Positions 23,041 to 30,415 of a stretch of DNA of 43,125 nt are shown piece after piece. Within the stretch, counting starts at the first letter, position 1; every line of letters begins with the position of its first letter. The stretch is from Dehalococcoidia bacterium (GTDB taxonomy: Bacteria > Chloroflexota > Dehalococcoidia > UBA3495): NCBI GenBank assembly GCA_030753265.1, contig JASMCQ010000096.1:1-43125 (forward strand), written 5' to 3'. The position numbers and the translations under genes were made by a program. The notes beneath the pieces are model-generated. The model saw only the letters and a list, made by a program, of their open reading frames with translations, was not told the origin of the DNA and searched no databases.

Positions 23041-24114
23041 GTGGAGCAGAAGTTAGGTTTCTGTACAGCTTCAGACGGCGTGCGCATCTGCTATGCGACT
23101 GTTGGCGAGGGTCCACCTCTGGTCAAAGCCCCCAACTGGCTGACCCACCTGGAATTTGAATGGCAGAGTCCGGTGTGGAGCCACTGGTGGGAAGAGCTGG
23201 CTCAAAGCCACTTCGTTGTCAGGTTCGACCAGCGCGGCTCCGGCCTCTCGGACTGGAATGTAGAGGACTTATCCTTTGACGCCTGGGTCAGGGACCTGGA
23301 GGCCGTGGTAAGCACCCTGAAGCTGGAAGACTTTGTCTTGTTGGGGATCTCCCAGGGAGGCGCGGTAGCCATCGACTACCTGAAGCGAAACCCGGGCAAG
23401 GTCAGCAAGCTGATTCTGTACGGAGCGTACTCCAGGGGCTCACTGAAGCGCGGGGAGCCCATCGAGGAGTTCGAGGCCCGGATTACCTTAACCAAACACG
23501 GTTGGGGCCGGGACGACCCCGCCTACCGACAAATGTTCACATCGCGGTTCATGCCTGGGGCCACCGCCGAACAGGCGAGTTGGTTCAATGATCTACAGAG
23601 GATCTCCACTTCACCGGAAAACGCCGCCAGGATTCAATGGGTTACGGCCAATATAGACGTGCTGGACCGGGTGTCGGAGGTATCCGTGCCGACGTTGGTT
23701 GTCCATGGCCGCCATGACCGCCAGGTCCCCTTCGAACAGGGCCGGCAGCTAGGGGCCCTGATACCGAACGCGGGGCTGGTGCCCCTGGAAAGCTTGAACC
23801 ACTTGCTGTTGGCGAGCGAGCCGGCGTGGCAGGCTTGCCTGTCGGAAGTGCGCCGGTTTCTTGGCGTGGAAGATGAAACCCTGCAGGTCACCGCTGCCCA
23901 AGATACAACCATGACCTACCCCGACGGCCTGACCCATCGGGAGGTGGAGGTGCTGCGCCTGGCCTCCCTGGGCAAGACCAACCAGGAGATAGCCGAAGAG
24001 CTGGTCATCAGCCTCAGGACGGTAGCCAACCACGTGACCAGCATCCTCAATAAAACGATCGCCTCCAACCGCACCGAGGCGGCCGTCTATGCCACGCGGC
24101 ACGGACTGGCGTAG
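23041..24114 (+). CDS. Alpha/beta hydrolase fused to a LuxR-type HTH domain (357 aa)
   Basis: Two domains in one chain. Residues 1-280 form an alpha/beta hydrolase with a complete triad: S104 (GISQGG), D226 (GRHDRQVP) and H254 (SLNHLLL). Residues about 297-352 form a GerE/LuxR helix-turn-helix (LTHREVEVLRLASLGKTNQEIAEEL, then SLRTVANHVTSILNK). The architecture is known from actinobacteria and Chloroflexota, where it is thought to sense or process a small ligand. Retention of all three catalytic residues suggests a working hydrolase, or ligand binding in the same pocket. The start is GTG 23041, with GGGAG about 10 bases upstream. Candidate targets are its own gene, the small gene at 24320 and the BenE-type transporter just downstream (inference). 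Confidence 0.9.
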   Translation: MEQKLGFCTASDGVRICYATVGEGPPLVKAPNWLTHLEFEWQSPVWSHWWEELAQSHFVVRFDQRGSGLSDWNVEDLSFDAWVRDLEAVVSTLKLEDFVLLGISQGGAVAIDYLKRNPGKVSKLILYGAYSRGSLKRGEPIEEFEARITLTKHGWGRDDPAYRQMFTSRFMPGATAEQASWFNDLQRISTSPENAARIQWVTANIDVLDRVSEVSVPTLVVHGRHDRQVPFEQGRQLGALIPNAGLVPLESLNHLLLASEPAWQACLSEVRRFLGVEDETLQVTAAQDTTMTYPDGLTHREVEVLRLASLGKTNQEIAEELVISLRTVANHVTSILNKTIASNRTEAAVYATRHGLA

Positions 24115-24319
24115 CGTCCCTCTGGTAATCCCGCCAGAGCCCGCCTAGTAACTTATTCCCATCCCCTCCCGAGACCTCCTTGGGCCTTTAGTAATTTCTC
24201 TCCCTGTGTTCCCCGTTAGTAGCCAATTTTGCCCACACCGAAAACGGTCATATCTGACGATGTGTGCCGTTGTCCTTGATGGCTACCATGCGGACAAGAC
24301 AAACGCATGGAGGTGGATC

Positions 24320-24586
24320 ATGACAACCACGACGATAGCAGTCCGCCCCGCAGAGCAGTACTCGGAGAACAATGGGTGGAACCAGGTGGCCCAAGCCGTT
24401 GGGCGAGCCGGACAAAACGCGGCAGGTCTCTTCGGAAGGGTCGGGAAGACCCTTTGGACAGTGTCCGTGGAGCTACAGCCGTTCCAGCGGAGTTTCTCCC
24501 CGCCCCACGGCGTGGCGCGCCGGAACTCGAAACACGTCTGGCCCACGGAGCAGGCGTCGATCGACAGCATCATGATTGGATCGTAA
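24320..24586 (+). CDS. Hypothetical small protein upstream of the BenE transporter (88 aa)
   Basis: I do not recognise a family. The N-terminus is Thr-rich (MTTTTIAVRPAEQY). The middle has an alternating hydrophobic/Gly pattern (QAVGRAGQNAAGLFGRVGKTLW), possibly an amphipathic helix. The C-terminal third is basic and polar. ATG 24320 is strongly supported by GGAGGTG 6 bases upstream. The leader ATGGAGGTGGATCATG is almost the same as that of the small gene at 26119 (ATGGAGGTGCCTCATG). The BenE gene starts 95 bp downstream, so cotranscription is plausible. No signal peptide or clear membrane segment is seen. Confidence 0.55.
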   Translation: MTTTTIAVRPAEQYSENNGWNQVAQAVGRAGQNAAGLFGRVGKTLWTVSVELQPFQRSFSPPHGVARRNSKHVWPTEQASIDSIMIGS

Positions 24587-24681
24587 GACCCGAGCCGATC
24601 CCTTTTAAGAAACAGGGGCCGGTCTTCTTGGGATTCCCGCCATAATCTGGCCGCCAAGAGTCGCCAACAGGGGTGGTTTCA

Positions 24682-25989
24682 ATGGCTACATCAACTCTAA
24701 CCAGACCCAGCACCATCGTCGGATTCCTCAGCCTGAGATCCAGCCGCCACGTTCTCTCCGCAGGTGTATCGGTGTTCCTGGTTTACCTGTTTGGCGGGCT
24801 GGCCATTCAAATCGGAGTGCTGACCCAGCTGGGACTAACCGGAAGCGAGGCGAGTAGCTGGTTCTTCATCACCTGGCTGACCACGGGGCTGTTCTCGCTG
24901 GTCCTCGCCCTGGTCACCCGGCTACCGCTTTCGATCAACCTTTCCATTCCGGCGTTGATTTTTTTGGCCGGCTCAGCCGAGGGCTTCACGCTTCCGCAGA
25001 TCCTGGGCGCCAATCTAGCGGTTGGCCTGGCAGCCGTCGCCTTGTCTGCTCTCCGGCTCACCGACGCTTTCGCCCGTTTGGTACCCAGTCCCATTGCCAT
25101 GGCTGTATTTGCCGGAAGCATCCTCGCGTTCCTATCCAAGACTGCCGAGTTTGCCGTCACCGACCTCACTGCTGCGGGCCCGGTCGTTGCCGGGTATGCA
25201 ATCGGCTTGTTGATCACCCGGAGCCAGTTGGCAGCCGTGGGCACGGCAGCCGCGACGGGGTTCTTCGGCGTGGTAGTAACCGTTGGGCTGCCTGGGGCCG
25301 GTGACTCGATGTCGTTGCCGCCGGTTGCCCTGCCCGCGATAGAATTCAGCCTGGCGGCCATCGTTGCCCTGGGGATACCCATTCTCATACTCACCGCAGG
25401 GGTGGGCAATATCCAATCTCTCGCAATCGTCCGGTCCGAGGGGTATACTCCCAATGGAAATCTCTTTGGCGTTGCCGCGGGCGCGGCGTCGGTAATCAAC
25501 GCCCTGGGCGGCGGCCACCCAGCGGCCATTGGCGGCTCTGTCACGGCAATCGCATCTGGGCCAGCCGCCGGTCCGCGGGAGTCCCGCTTCTGGGCCATCG
25601 TTCTATCGTCTCTTCCCGTGGTCGCAATCGCGCTGGCGGCGATCCCGGTTATCACTATCGTCCAACAGATTCCAGTCGCCTACACACTTTCGGTGGGTGC
25701 GCTGGCCCTCCTCGCACCGTTCCGCCACGTGATCGGGAAGACCTGGCACGGGCCAATGCGGGCAAGCGCCGTCACATCATTCGTACTGGCAGCGCTCCCG
25801 TTCCAGATCGTGGGGATGCCGATGGCTTTCTGGGCAATCCTGGCAGGGGTCGCCGTCGTATCGGGGATTGAGGCTGGAAGGATGCTTCAACGCCGGAGGC
25901 CGGGCAAACAGTCTGCGGTCTACCAAGAAAAACCGAGGACGGGTCTCGCGCACCCGGAAGCGAAGGTCAGAAGGTCCTACAGCCAATAA
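24682..25989 (+). CDS. benE: BenE-type benzoate/H+ symporter family transporter (435 aa)
   Basis: A polytopic membrane protein with about 11-12 hydrophobic segments. BenE-family traits include AGVSVFLVYLFGGLAIQIG near the start, WLTTGLFSLVLALVTRLPLSI, PSPIAMAVFAGSILAF and, in the second half, AGVGNIQSLAIVRSEGYTPNGN with NALGGGHPAAIGGSVTAIASG. Family members import benzoate or related aromatic acids with protons. The C-terminal tail (from residue ~402) is soluble and basic. ATG 24682 follows GGGGTGG. Neighbours are two unknown small proteins, and the hydrolase-LuxR regulator lies upstream. Local base composition is more AT-rich between the genes than elsewhere, which may indicate transfer. Confidence 0.87.
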   Translation: MATSTLTRPSTIVGFLSLRSSRHVLSAGVSVFLVYLFGGLAIQIGVLTQLGLTGSEASSWFFITWLTTGLFSLVLALVTRLPLSINLSIPALIFLAGSAEGFTLPQILGANLAVGLAAVALSALRLTDAFARLVPSPIAMAVFAGSILAFLSKTAEFAVTDLTAAGPVVAGYAIGLLITRSQLAAVGTAAATGFFGVVVTVGLPGAGDSMSLPPVALPAIEFSLAAIVALGIPILILTAGVGNIQSLAIVRSEGYTPNGNLFGVAAGAASVINALGGGHPAAIGGSVTAIASGPAAGPRESRFWAIVLSSLPVVAIALAAIPVITIVQQIPVAYTLSVGALALLAPFRHVIGKTWHGPMRASAVTSFVLAALPFQIVGMPMAFWAILAGVAVVSGIEAGRMLQRRRPGKQSAVYQEKPRTGLAHPEAKVRRSYSQ

Positions 25990-26118
25990 TCTCTGCCGAA
26001 ACCTCGCTTCAGCCGGCTTGATGGAGTACACCTACTCCAAGGAATATCAGTTTTGGGTATATCCATTATTGTCATTTGGGGTTATACTTGTGAAAAGAAT
26101 CACTAATGGAGGTGCCTC

Positions 26119-26406
26119 ATGGCAATGCCAACGATTGAGGACCCGAAAGATGTCTCGGGCCAGGAACCGAGCGAGCTGGAGAGTGCGGCGCGGGAACAGG
26201 TCATCCCATCAGAGAAAGGCAAGCAGATCTTGGCGGCGATTGCCACGGAGCCGCCCAACACCACCGGTGGGAGCGGACCACTGGGCCGGATAGGCGAGCT
26301 GGTACTGGCTTTGCGAGTCTGGCTGGCCGGAAAGCCTCTCTCGCAGCGCGACCGCTCAACGAGCGCCACGTTCTATAACCAGCACAATTGGGCCAACTAC
26401 TGGTAG
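26119..26406 (+). CDS. Hypothetical small protein downstream of the BenE transporter (95 aa)
   Basis: No family recognised. The N-terminal half is acidic (IEDPKDVSGQEPSELESAARE). A Gly/Pro linker (PPNTTGGSGP) is followed by a hydrophobic helix (LGRIGELVLALRVWLAG) and an aromatic end (FYNQHNWANYW). A membrane-associated or peptide-like role is possible but unproven. ATG 26119 is supported by GGAGGTG 5 bases upstream, in the same ATGGAGGTG..TCATG leader as the gene at 24320. The two small genes thus bracket the BenE transporter and may belong to the same functional unit. Confidence 0.55.
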   Translation: MAMPTIEDPKDVSGQEPSELESAAREQVIPSEKGKQILAAIATEPPNTTGGSGPLGRIGELVLALRVWLAGKPLSQRDRSTSATFYNQHNWANYW

Positions 26407-26564
26407 CCCTGACCCACGGACACTGGCTTGAGTCGCCCCCACCCGCTCCTCCATCCAGCTCTCCACAGGCACCCTGAAAGGCATAACCCCAGGGATCCGC
26501 CGCCGCCGAGCGAGGCAAACAGCCTCTTCGTTACGCCGAGGTTATTCGTCCCTCGGCCGGCTTC

Positions 26565-26593
26565 TTGCGCCGTAGCTGCAGGCCCGCTAGAAT
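26565..26593 (+). promoter_or_regulatory. Putative promoter of CoA-transferase pair 2
   Basis: TTGCGC (26565-26570), 17-bp spacer, TAGAAT (26588-26593). The -10 matches five of six, the -35 is weak. The predicted start near 26600 gives a leader of about 48 bases before ATG 26648. Confidence 0.35.
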
Positions 26594-26647
26594 TGGAACC
26601 ACCACCGAGGGTCCGATACAAGCGTCAACACATCATGGGGGATTCCG

Positions 26648-27832
26648 ATGAGCCAAGAGGCAAACGGCCTGCCGTTGCAAGGGATTCGCATCGCCGATTT
26701 CACCTGGATCATGGCCGGGCCAACCTGCACCCGCCACCTGGGGGCCATGGGGGCCGATGTCATCAAGGTCACCAGTCAGCGCCGACTGGACCCGACGGCA
26801 CGCAAGCCCGGCGGGTGGGCGGGGCTCAACTTCAACAAGCGGTGCTGTACCTTCAACATCTCCCAACCCGACGGCCTGGATCTGGCGCGCCAGTTGGTAT
26901 CGGTCAGCGATGTGTTCATTGAGAACTACGGCTTCGGTGCCATGGACCGGGTCGGCCTGGGTTACGAAGAGTTGCGCCAATGGCGTCCCGACCTGATCTA
27001 CATCTCCTCCTCCGGCCAGGGCCGCTCGGGCCCAGACAAGGACAAGTTGGCCTACGGAAGCTTGATCGGCTGTTTCACCGGTCTGAGTTCCATCACGGGC
27101 TACGAGGGCGCCGAGCCTTTCGTCCCGGTTCACTGGGCGGACCCCATCATCGGAATGGAGCTGGCCTTTACCATCCTCGCCTGCCTGTACCGCCGCCAGG
27201 AGACGGGTCTGGGGCAATACGTGGACATGTCCATGGCCGAGGGCGTGACGGCCCTGATCCCTGAACCTCTGATGGACTACGCAATGAACGGGCGCGTGCA
27301 GGGGCTCCAGGGCAACAAGGACGAGTACATGGCGCCCCACGCCGCCTACGAGTGCCGCGGCCACGATGAATGGGTGGCGGTGGCGGTGGGAACCGACACC
27401 CAGTGGGAAGCGCTGTGCCGAGTGATGGAACGCCCGGACCTGGCGGAGGACCCGGCCTACGCCACCACCCGGGACCGGTGGCTCCACCAGGAGGAGCTGG
27501 ACCGGGAGATAACCTCGTGGACCAAACAGCACAGCCATACTGAAGTAATGGAGCTTCTCCAGGCGGAGAAGGTGCCCGCCGGCATCTCCGCGTTCGCGGA
27601 CCAGTTGCCCGAAGACGACCACCTGAAAGCCAGGGGCTTTATCGAATGGGTGGAGCAGGACGGCGAGCTGAGGCCCGTCGCCGGTCTTCCCTGGCAGAAG
27701 GAATCGGGTCCCGCCTGGCGCTTCTTCCCCGCTCCGGGGGTGGGGCAGGACAACGAATTCGTAGCCCGCGACCTCCTTGGTCTCTCCGGCGCCGATATCG
27801 AGCGGCTGGTGGAGACTAAAGTCCTCTACTAG
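26648..27832 (+). CDS. Family III CoA-transferase (CaiB/BaiF), 'YMAPHG' type (394 aa)
   Basis: CaiB/BaiF CoA-transferase. It has the N-terminal GAMGADVIKVTS region, a family-type GLGQYVDMSMAE motif (about residues 189-200), and D165 in HWADPIIG as probable acyl-carrier Asp. The segment GNKDEYMAPHAAYECRGHD matches the subtype of the gene at 3200, not its immediate partner. ATG 26648 follows GGGGGA. The next CoA-transferase gene starts 8 bp after this stop, so the two are translated together and almost certainly form one heteromeric enzyme. Because the partner lacks the catalytic Asp (see 27841), this subunit would carry the active site. Confidence 0.92.
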   Translation: MSQEANGLPLQGIRIADFTWIMAGPTCTRHLGAMGADVIKVTSQRRLDPTARKPGGWAGLNFNKRCCTFNISQPDGLDLARQLVSVSDVFIENYGFGAMDRVGLGYEELRQWRPDLIYISSSGQGRSGPDKDKLAYGSLIGCFTGLSSITGYEGAEPFVPVHWADPIIGMELAFTILACLYRRQETGLGQYVDMSMAEGVTALIPEPLMDYAMNGRVQGLQGNKDEYMAPHAAYECRGHDEWVAVAVGTDTQWEALCRVMERPDLAEDPAYATTRDRWLHQEELDREITSWTKQHSHTEVMELLQAEKVPAGISAFADQLPEDDHLKARGFIEWVEQDGELRPVAGLPWQKESGPAWRFFPAPGVGQDNEFVARDLLGLSGADIERLVETKVLY

Positions 27833-27840
27833 GAATAAGA

Positions 27841-29058
27841 ATGCCTGGATTATTTGATGGCGTCACCGTTCTCGACCTGGGCCAGTATATCTCGGCTCCC
27901 TACTGCGCCCGGGTCCTAGCCGACTTGGGGGCATCCACCATCAAGGTTGAGCCTCCCGCCGGTGATGTGGCCCGCTCCATGGGACCCTTTCCCGGCGACA
28001 TACCACACCCCGAAAAGTCCGGCCTTTTCCTGGCCCTCAATGCCAACAAGCATGGCATCACCCTCAATCTGCACGCCGCCGAGGGACGGAAGATTCTTCT
28101 CCGAATGGCCGAGTCCGCGGACGTGATCGCGGAGAACTTTCCCAGCGACTACCTGCCCTCGCTGGGGCTGGGCTACGATGTCCTCCGAAAGGTCAATCCG
28201 GGATTGATTCTGGTTTCAATCACGGCCTGGGGCGCCACCGGCCCGCGCCGGGATTGGGCGGCCACGGACTTGACTCTGTTCCATGCTGGCGGCTACGGGA
28301 CGCAAATGCGAGAAGGCGCGGGCCTGGAATATCCCAGCGCGCCACTCCGCCCCGGCGGCCACCAGCTTGGGTTCCTGGCCGGCTGCTCCGCGTTGACCGC
28401 CGTCGCCACCGCCCTTATCCAGAGGCGTCGCACCGGGGAAGGGTGCCACATAGACCTTTCGGAATTTGAATCGGTGCCCGGCGTGTTGTTGTTCGGGTCG
28501 ATTACTGAGTCGGGTTACTCCGACACCCCATCTCTGGCCGAACGGACCAGGGCACGCCGAGGCTTCCGCACCGCCATCATCCCCTGCAAGGATGGATATG
28601 TTGCGCTCTCCACCCGCGAGGAAGCCCAGTGGGCTCAGTGGCTGGAGATCATGGGCCACCCTGCCTGGGCCGAGGACGAGCGGTTCCGGACCAGCCAGGA
28701 CCGGGTTGAGCACGGCGAGGAGCTATTGCAGCTTGTTTCGGAGTGGAGCCGTACCCAAACCAAGTACGATCTGTACCTGGCGGCTCAGGCCCACCATATT
28801 CCCTGCTTCCCCGTCAACACCACCGCCGACCTGTTCAGCAACCAGCAGCTCCAGCACCGGGGCTTCTTCCACGAACTGGACCACCCGGTGGCCGGGAAGC
28901 TCCCCTATCCCACCTTTGCCGCTCATTTCTCCAATGCCACGTGGGAGCCCGAGAAGCCTGCTCCCCTCCTGGGCCAGCACAACGCCGAGGTGCTGGTGGA
29001 CTCAATGGGATATTCCCTCCAAGACCTGACCCGGCTAGCCGCCGCGGGCGTGCTGTAA
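27841..29058 (+). CDS. Family III CoA-transferase (CaiB/BaiF), 'SAPYC' type, catalytic Asp replaced (405 aa)
   Basis: Clear CaiB/BaiF fold: YISAPYCARVLADLGASTIKVE near the start, NANKHGITLNL, and RTGEGCHIDLSEFES near residue 200. It is closely related to the gene at 1765. Aligning APLRPGGHQLGFLAG here with PLRYAPDSAWYQAG of that gene puts H174 where the other has the catalytic D171. No Asp or Glu is within two residues. It is therefore probably a non-catalytic subunit of a heteromer with the upstream gene, from which it is separated by 8 bp. AGGAA precedes ATG 27841. Full length and intact conservation elsewhere argue against a pseudogene. Confidence 0.9.
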   Translation: MPGLFDGVTVLDLGQYISAPYCARVLADLGASTIKVEPPAGDVARSMGPFPGDIPHPEKSGLFLALNANKHGITLNLHAAEGRKILLRMAESADVIAENFPSDYLPSLGLGYDVLRKVNPGLILVSITAWGATGPRRDWAATDLTLFHAGGYGTQMREGAGLEYPSAPLRPGGHQLGFLAGCSALTAVATALIQRRRTGEGCHIDLSEFESVPGVLLFGSITESGYSDTPSLAERTRARRGFRTAIIPCKDGYVALSTREEAQWAQWLEIMGHPAWAEDERFRTSQDRVEHGEELLQLVSEWSRTQTKYDLYLAAQAHHIPCFPVNTTADLFSNQQLQHRGFFHELDHPVAGKLPYPTFAAHFSNATWEPEKPAPLLGQHNAEVLVDSMGYSLQDLTRLAAAGVL

Positions 29059-29199
29059 GGGGCCTCGCCCGGAAGCTTCGGTCCCAACGCGCTCGAACAA
29101 CCTCGAACCGGACCCAACCAGGTTTGACCGTGGCCTGTCATCGCCGGCGGTCCACAGTGATATGATTGGGCCGCCAAATACGGCTGAGGAGGCGCCATC

Positions 29200-30216
29200 A
29201 TGCCGCTCGAAGGCACTGACTGGCTCGCTTTAACCCCGGAACCCACCCTGGAGCCGGAGATTCCGATCTGCGACCCCCACCACCACCTGTGGGTGCACCG
29301 GCCCGAGCCTCTGGCCTATCAGCAGTACCTGCTGGCGGACCTGGCGGCGGACCTCAACAGCGGCCACAATGTCCGCTCCACCGTATTCATCGAGGTTCGG
29401 GCCGAGTACCGCACCGAGGGCCCCGAAGAGTTGCGCCCGGTGGGCGAGGTGGAGTTCGTGCAGAAAATAGCCGATGAATGCGCCACCGGGGCCCACGGAC
29501 CGGTCCGCGCCGCCGCCGCCATCATCGGCAAGGCCGACTTGAAACTCGGTGAGGGAGTGCGCCCGGTCCTCGAGGCGCTCCAGGCGGCCAGCCCCAACCG
29601 TTTTCGCGGCGTCCGCCACTCGGTGGGCTGGGACCCCAACCCGGAATTGGCGGTCCGGGAGATACAGGGCGTCCTGGCCACCGATGGCTACCGGGCGGGC
29701 GCCCGGGTCTTGGCGGAGATGGGCTTCCTGCTGGAAAACTCCCTGTATTTCCCCCAACTCGGCGAGCTTGCAGAGTTCGCCAACGCGATACCCGAACTCA
29801 CCATTGTGCTGAACCATATCGCCGGGCTGGTGCGAGTCGGCTCCTACGCCAACCGCGACGACGAAGTCCTGGCCGAATGGCGACGGGGTGTGGCCGCCGT
29901 GGCCAAATGTCCCAACATCGTCATCAAGCTGGGCGGCGTGGGCCAAGCACGGTACGGCTTCGACTGGCCGGCTCGGGAGATCCCCGTGGGGTCGGAAGAG
30001 CTGGCTGGGTCGCTCGCGCCGCTCATGAACTACTGCATTGAGCAGTTCGGCCCCGGCCGGTGTATGTTCGAAAGCAACTTCCCCGTCGATAAGGTGTCGT
30101 ACTCATACAACGTGGTGTACAACGCCTTCAAACGGTTGTCCAAGGACTACTCGCCGGCCGAGCGCGCCGCCATGTTCCACGACAACGCCGCTCGCGTTTA
30201 CCGCATCGACGTTTGA
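29200..30216 (+). CDS. Amidohydrolase family protein, lactonase-like (COG3618 type, 338 aa)
   Basis: A metal-dependent TIM-barrel hydrolase of the amidohydrolase-2 type, similar in layout to 2-pyrone-4,6-dicarboxylate lactonase and fuconolactonase relatives. The N-terminal metal motif is ICDPHHHLWVHRP (residues 24-36). The chain ends with CMFESNFPVDKVSYSY (about 288-303), where the conserved Asp of the last strand lies. A middle segment has RGVRHSVGWDPNPEL. ATG 29200 follows GAGGAGG. It sits between the CoA-transferase pair and a MenB-like gene and probably opens a lactone or cleaves a cyclic intermediate; the exact substrate is unknown. Confidence 0.88.
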   Translation: MPLEGTDWLALTPEPTLEPEIPICDPHHHLWVHRPEPLAYQQYLLADLAADLNSGHNVRSTVFIEVRAEYRTEGPEELRPVGEVEFVQKIADECATGAHGPVRAAAAIIGKADLKLGEGVRPVLEALQAASPNRFRGVRHSVGWDPNPELAVREIQGVLATDGYRAGARVLAEMGFLLENSLYFPQLGELAEFANAIPELTIVLNHIAGLVRVGSYANRDDEVLAEWRRGVAAVAKCPNIVIKLGGVGQARYGFDWPAREIPVGSEELAGSLAPLMNYCIEQFGPGRCMFESNFPVDKVSYSYNVVYNAFKRLSKDYSPAERAAMFHDNAARVYRIDV

Positions 30217-30268
30217 TGCCCGGACGGCCAACAGTGATCCGCCCGATTGGCCGACCGGGTCCACCTCG

Positions 30269-30415
30269 CTAGCCCACTCGATACCGGCTCAAGAACTGCA
30301 CGTTCAGCTCGTAGCCGATTCCCGGCCTATCCGGTACCGTAGCGAAGCCATCATCGTCGGGCTTCGGCACCGGCTGGAACATCTCAGCTCGCAGCGGGTC
30401 CGCCGCTATTTGATG
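30269..30415 (-). pseudogene. C-terminal remnant of a mandelate racemase/enolase-superfamily gene
   Basis: Immediately downstream of the MenB-like stop codon (30406), the minus strand encodes about 45 residues ending in DDDGFATVPDRPGIGYELN, then about 10 more before TGA (30269-30271). The pattern DG-VTVPDRPGLG-ELN near the C-terminus is typical of mandelate-racemase/D-galactarate-dehydratase-type enolase-superfamily enzymes. The rest of that gene is absent: upstream the frame only shadows the MenB-like gene. I read this as the tail of a deleted gene. Confidence 0.6.
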
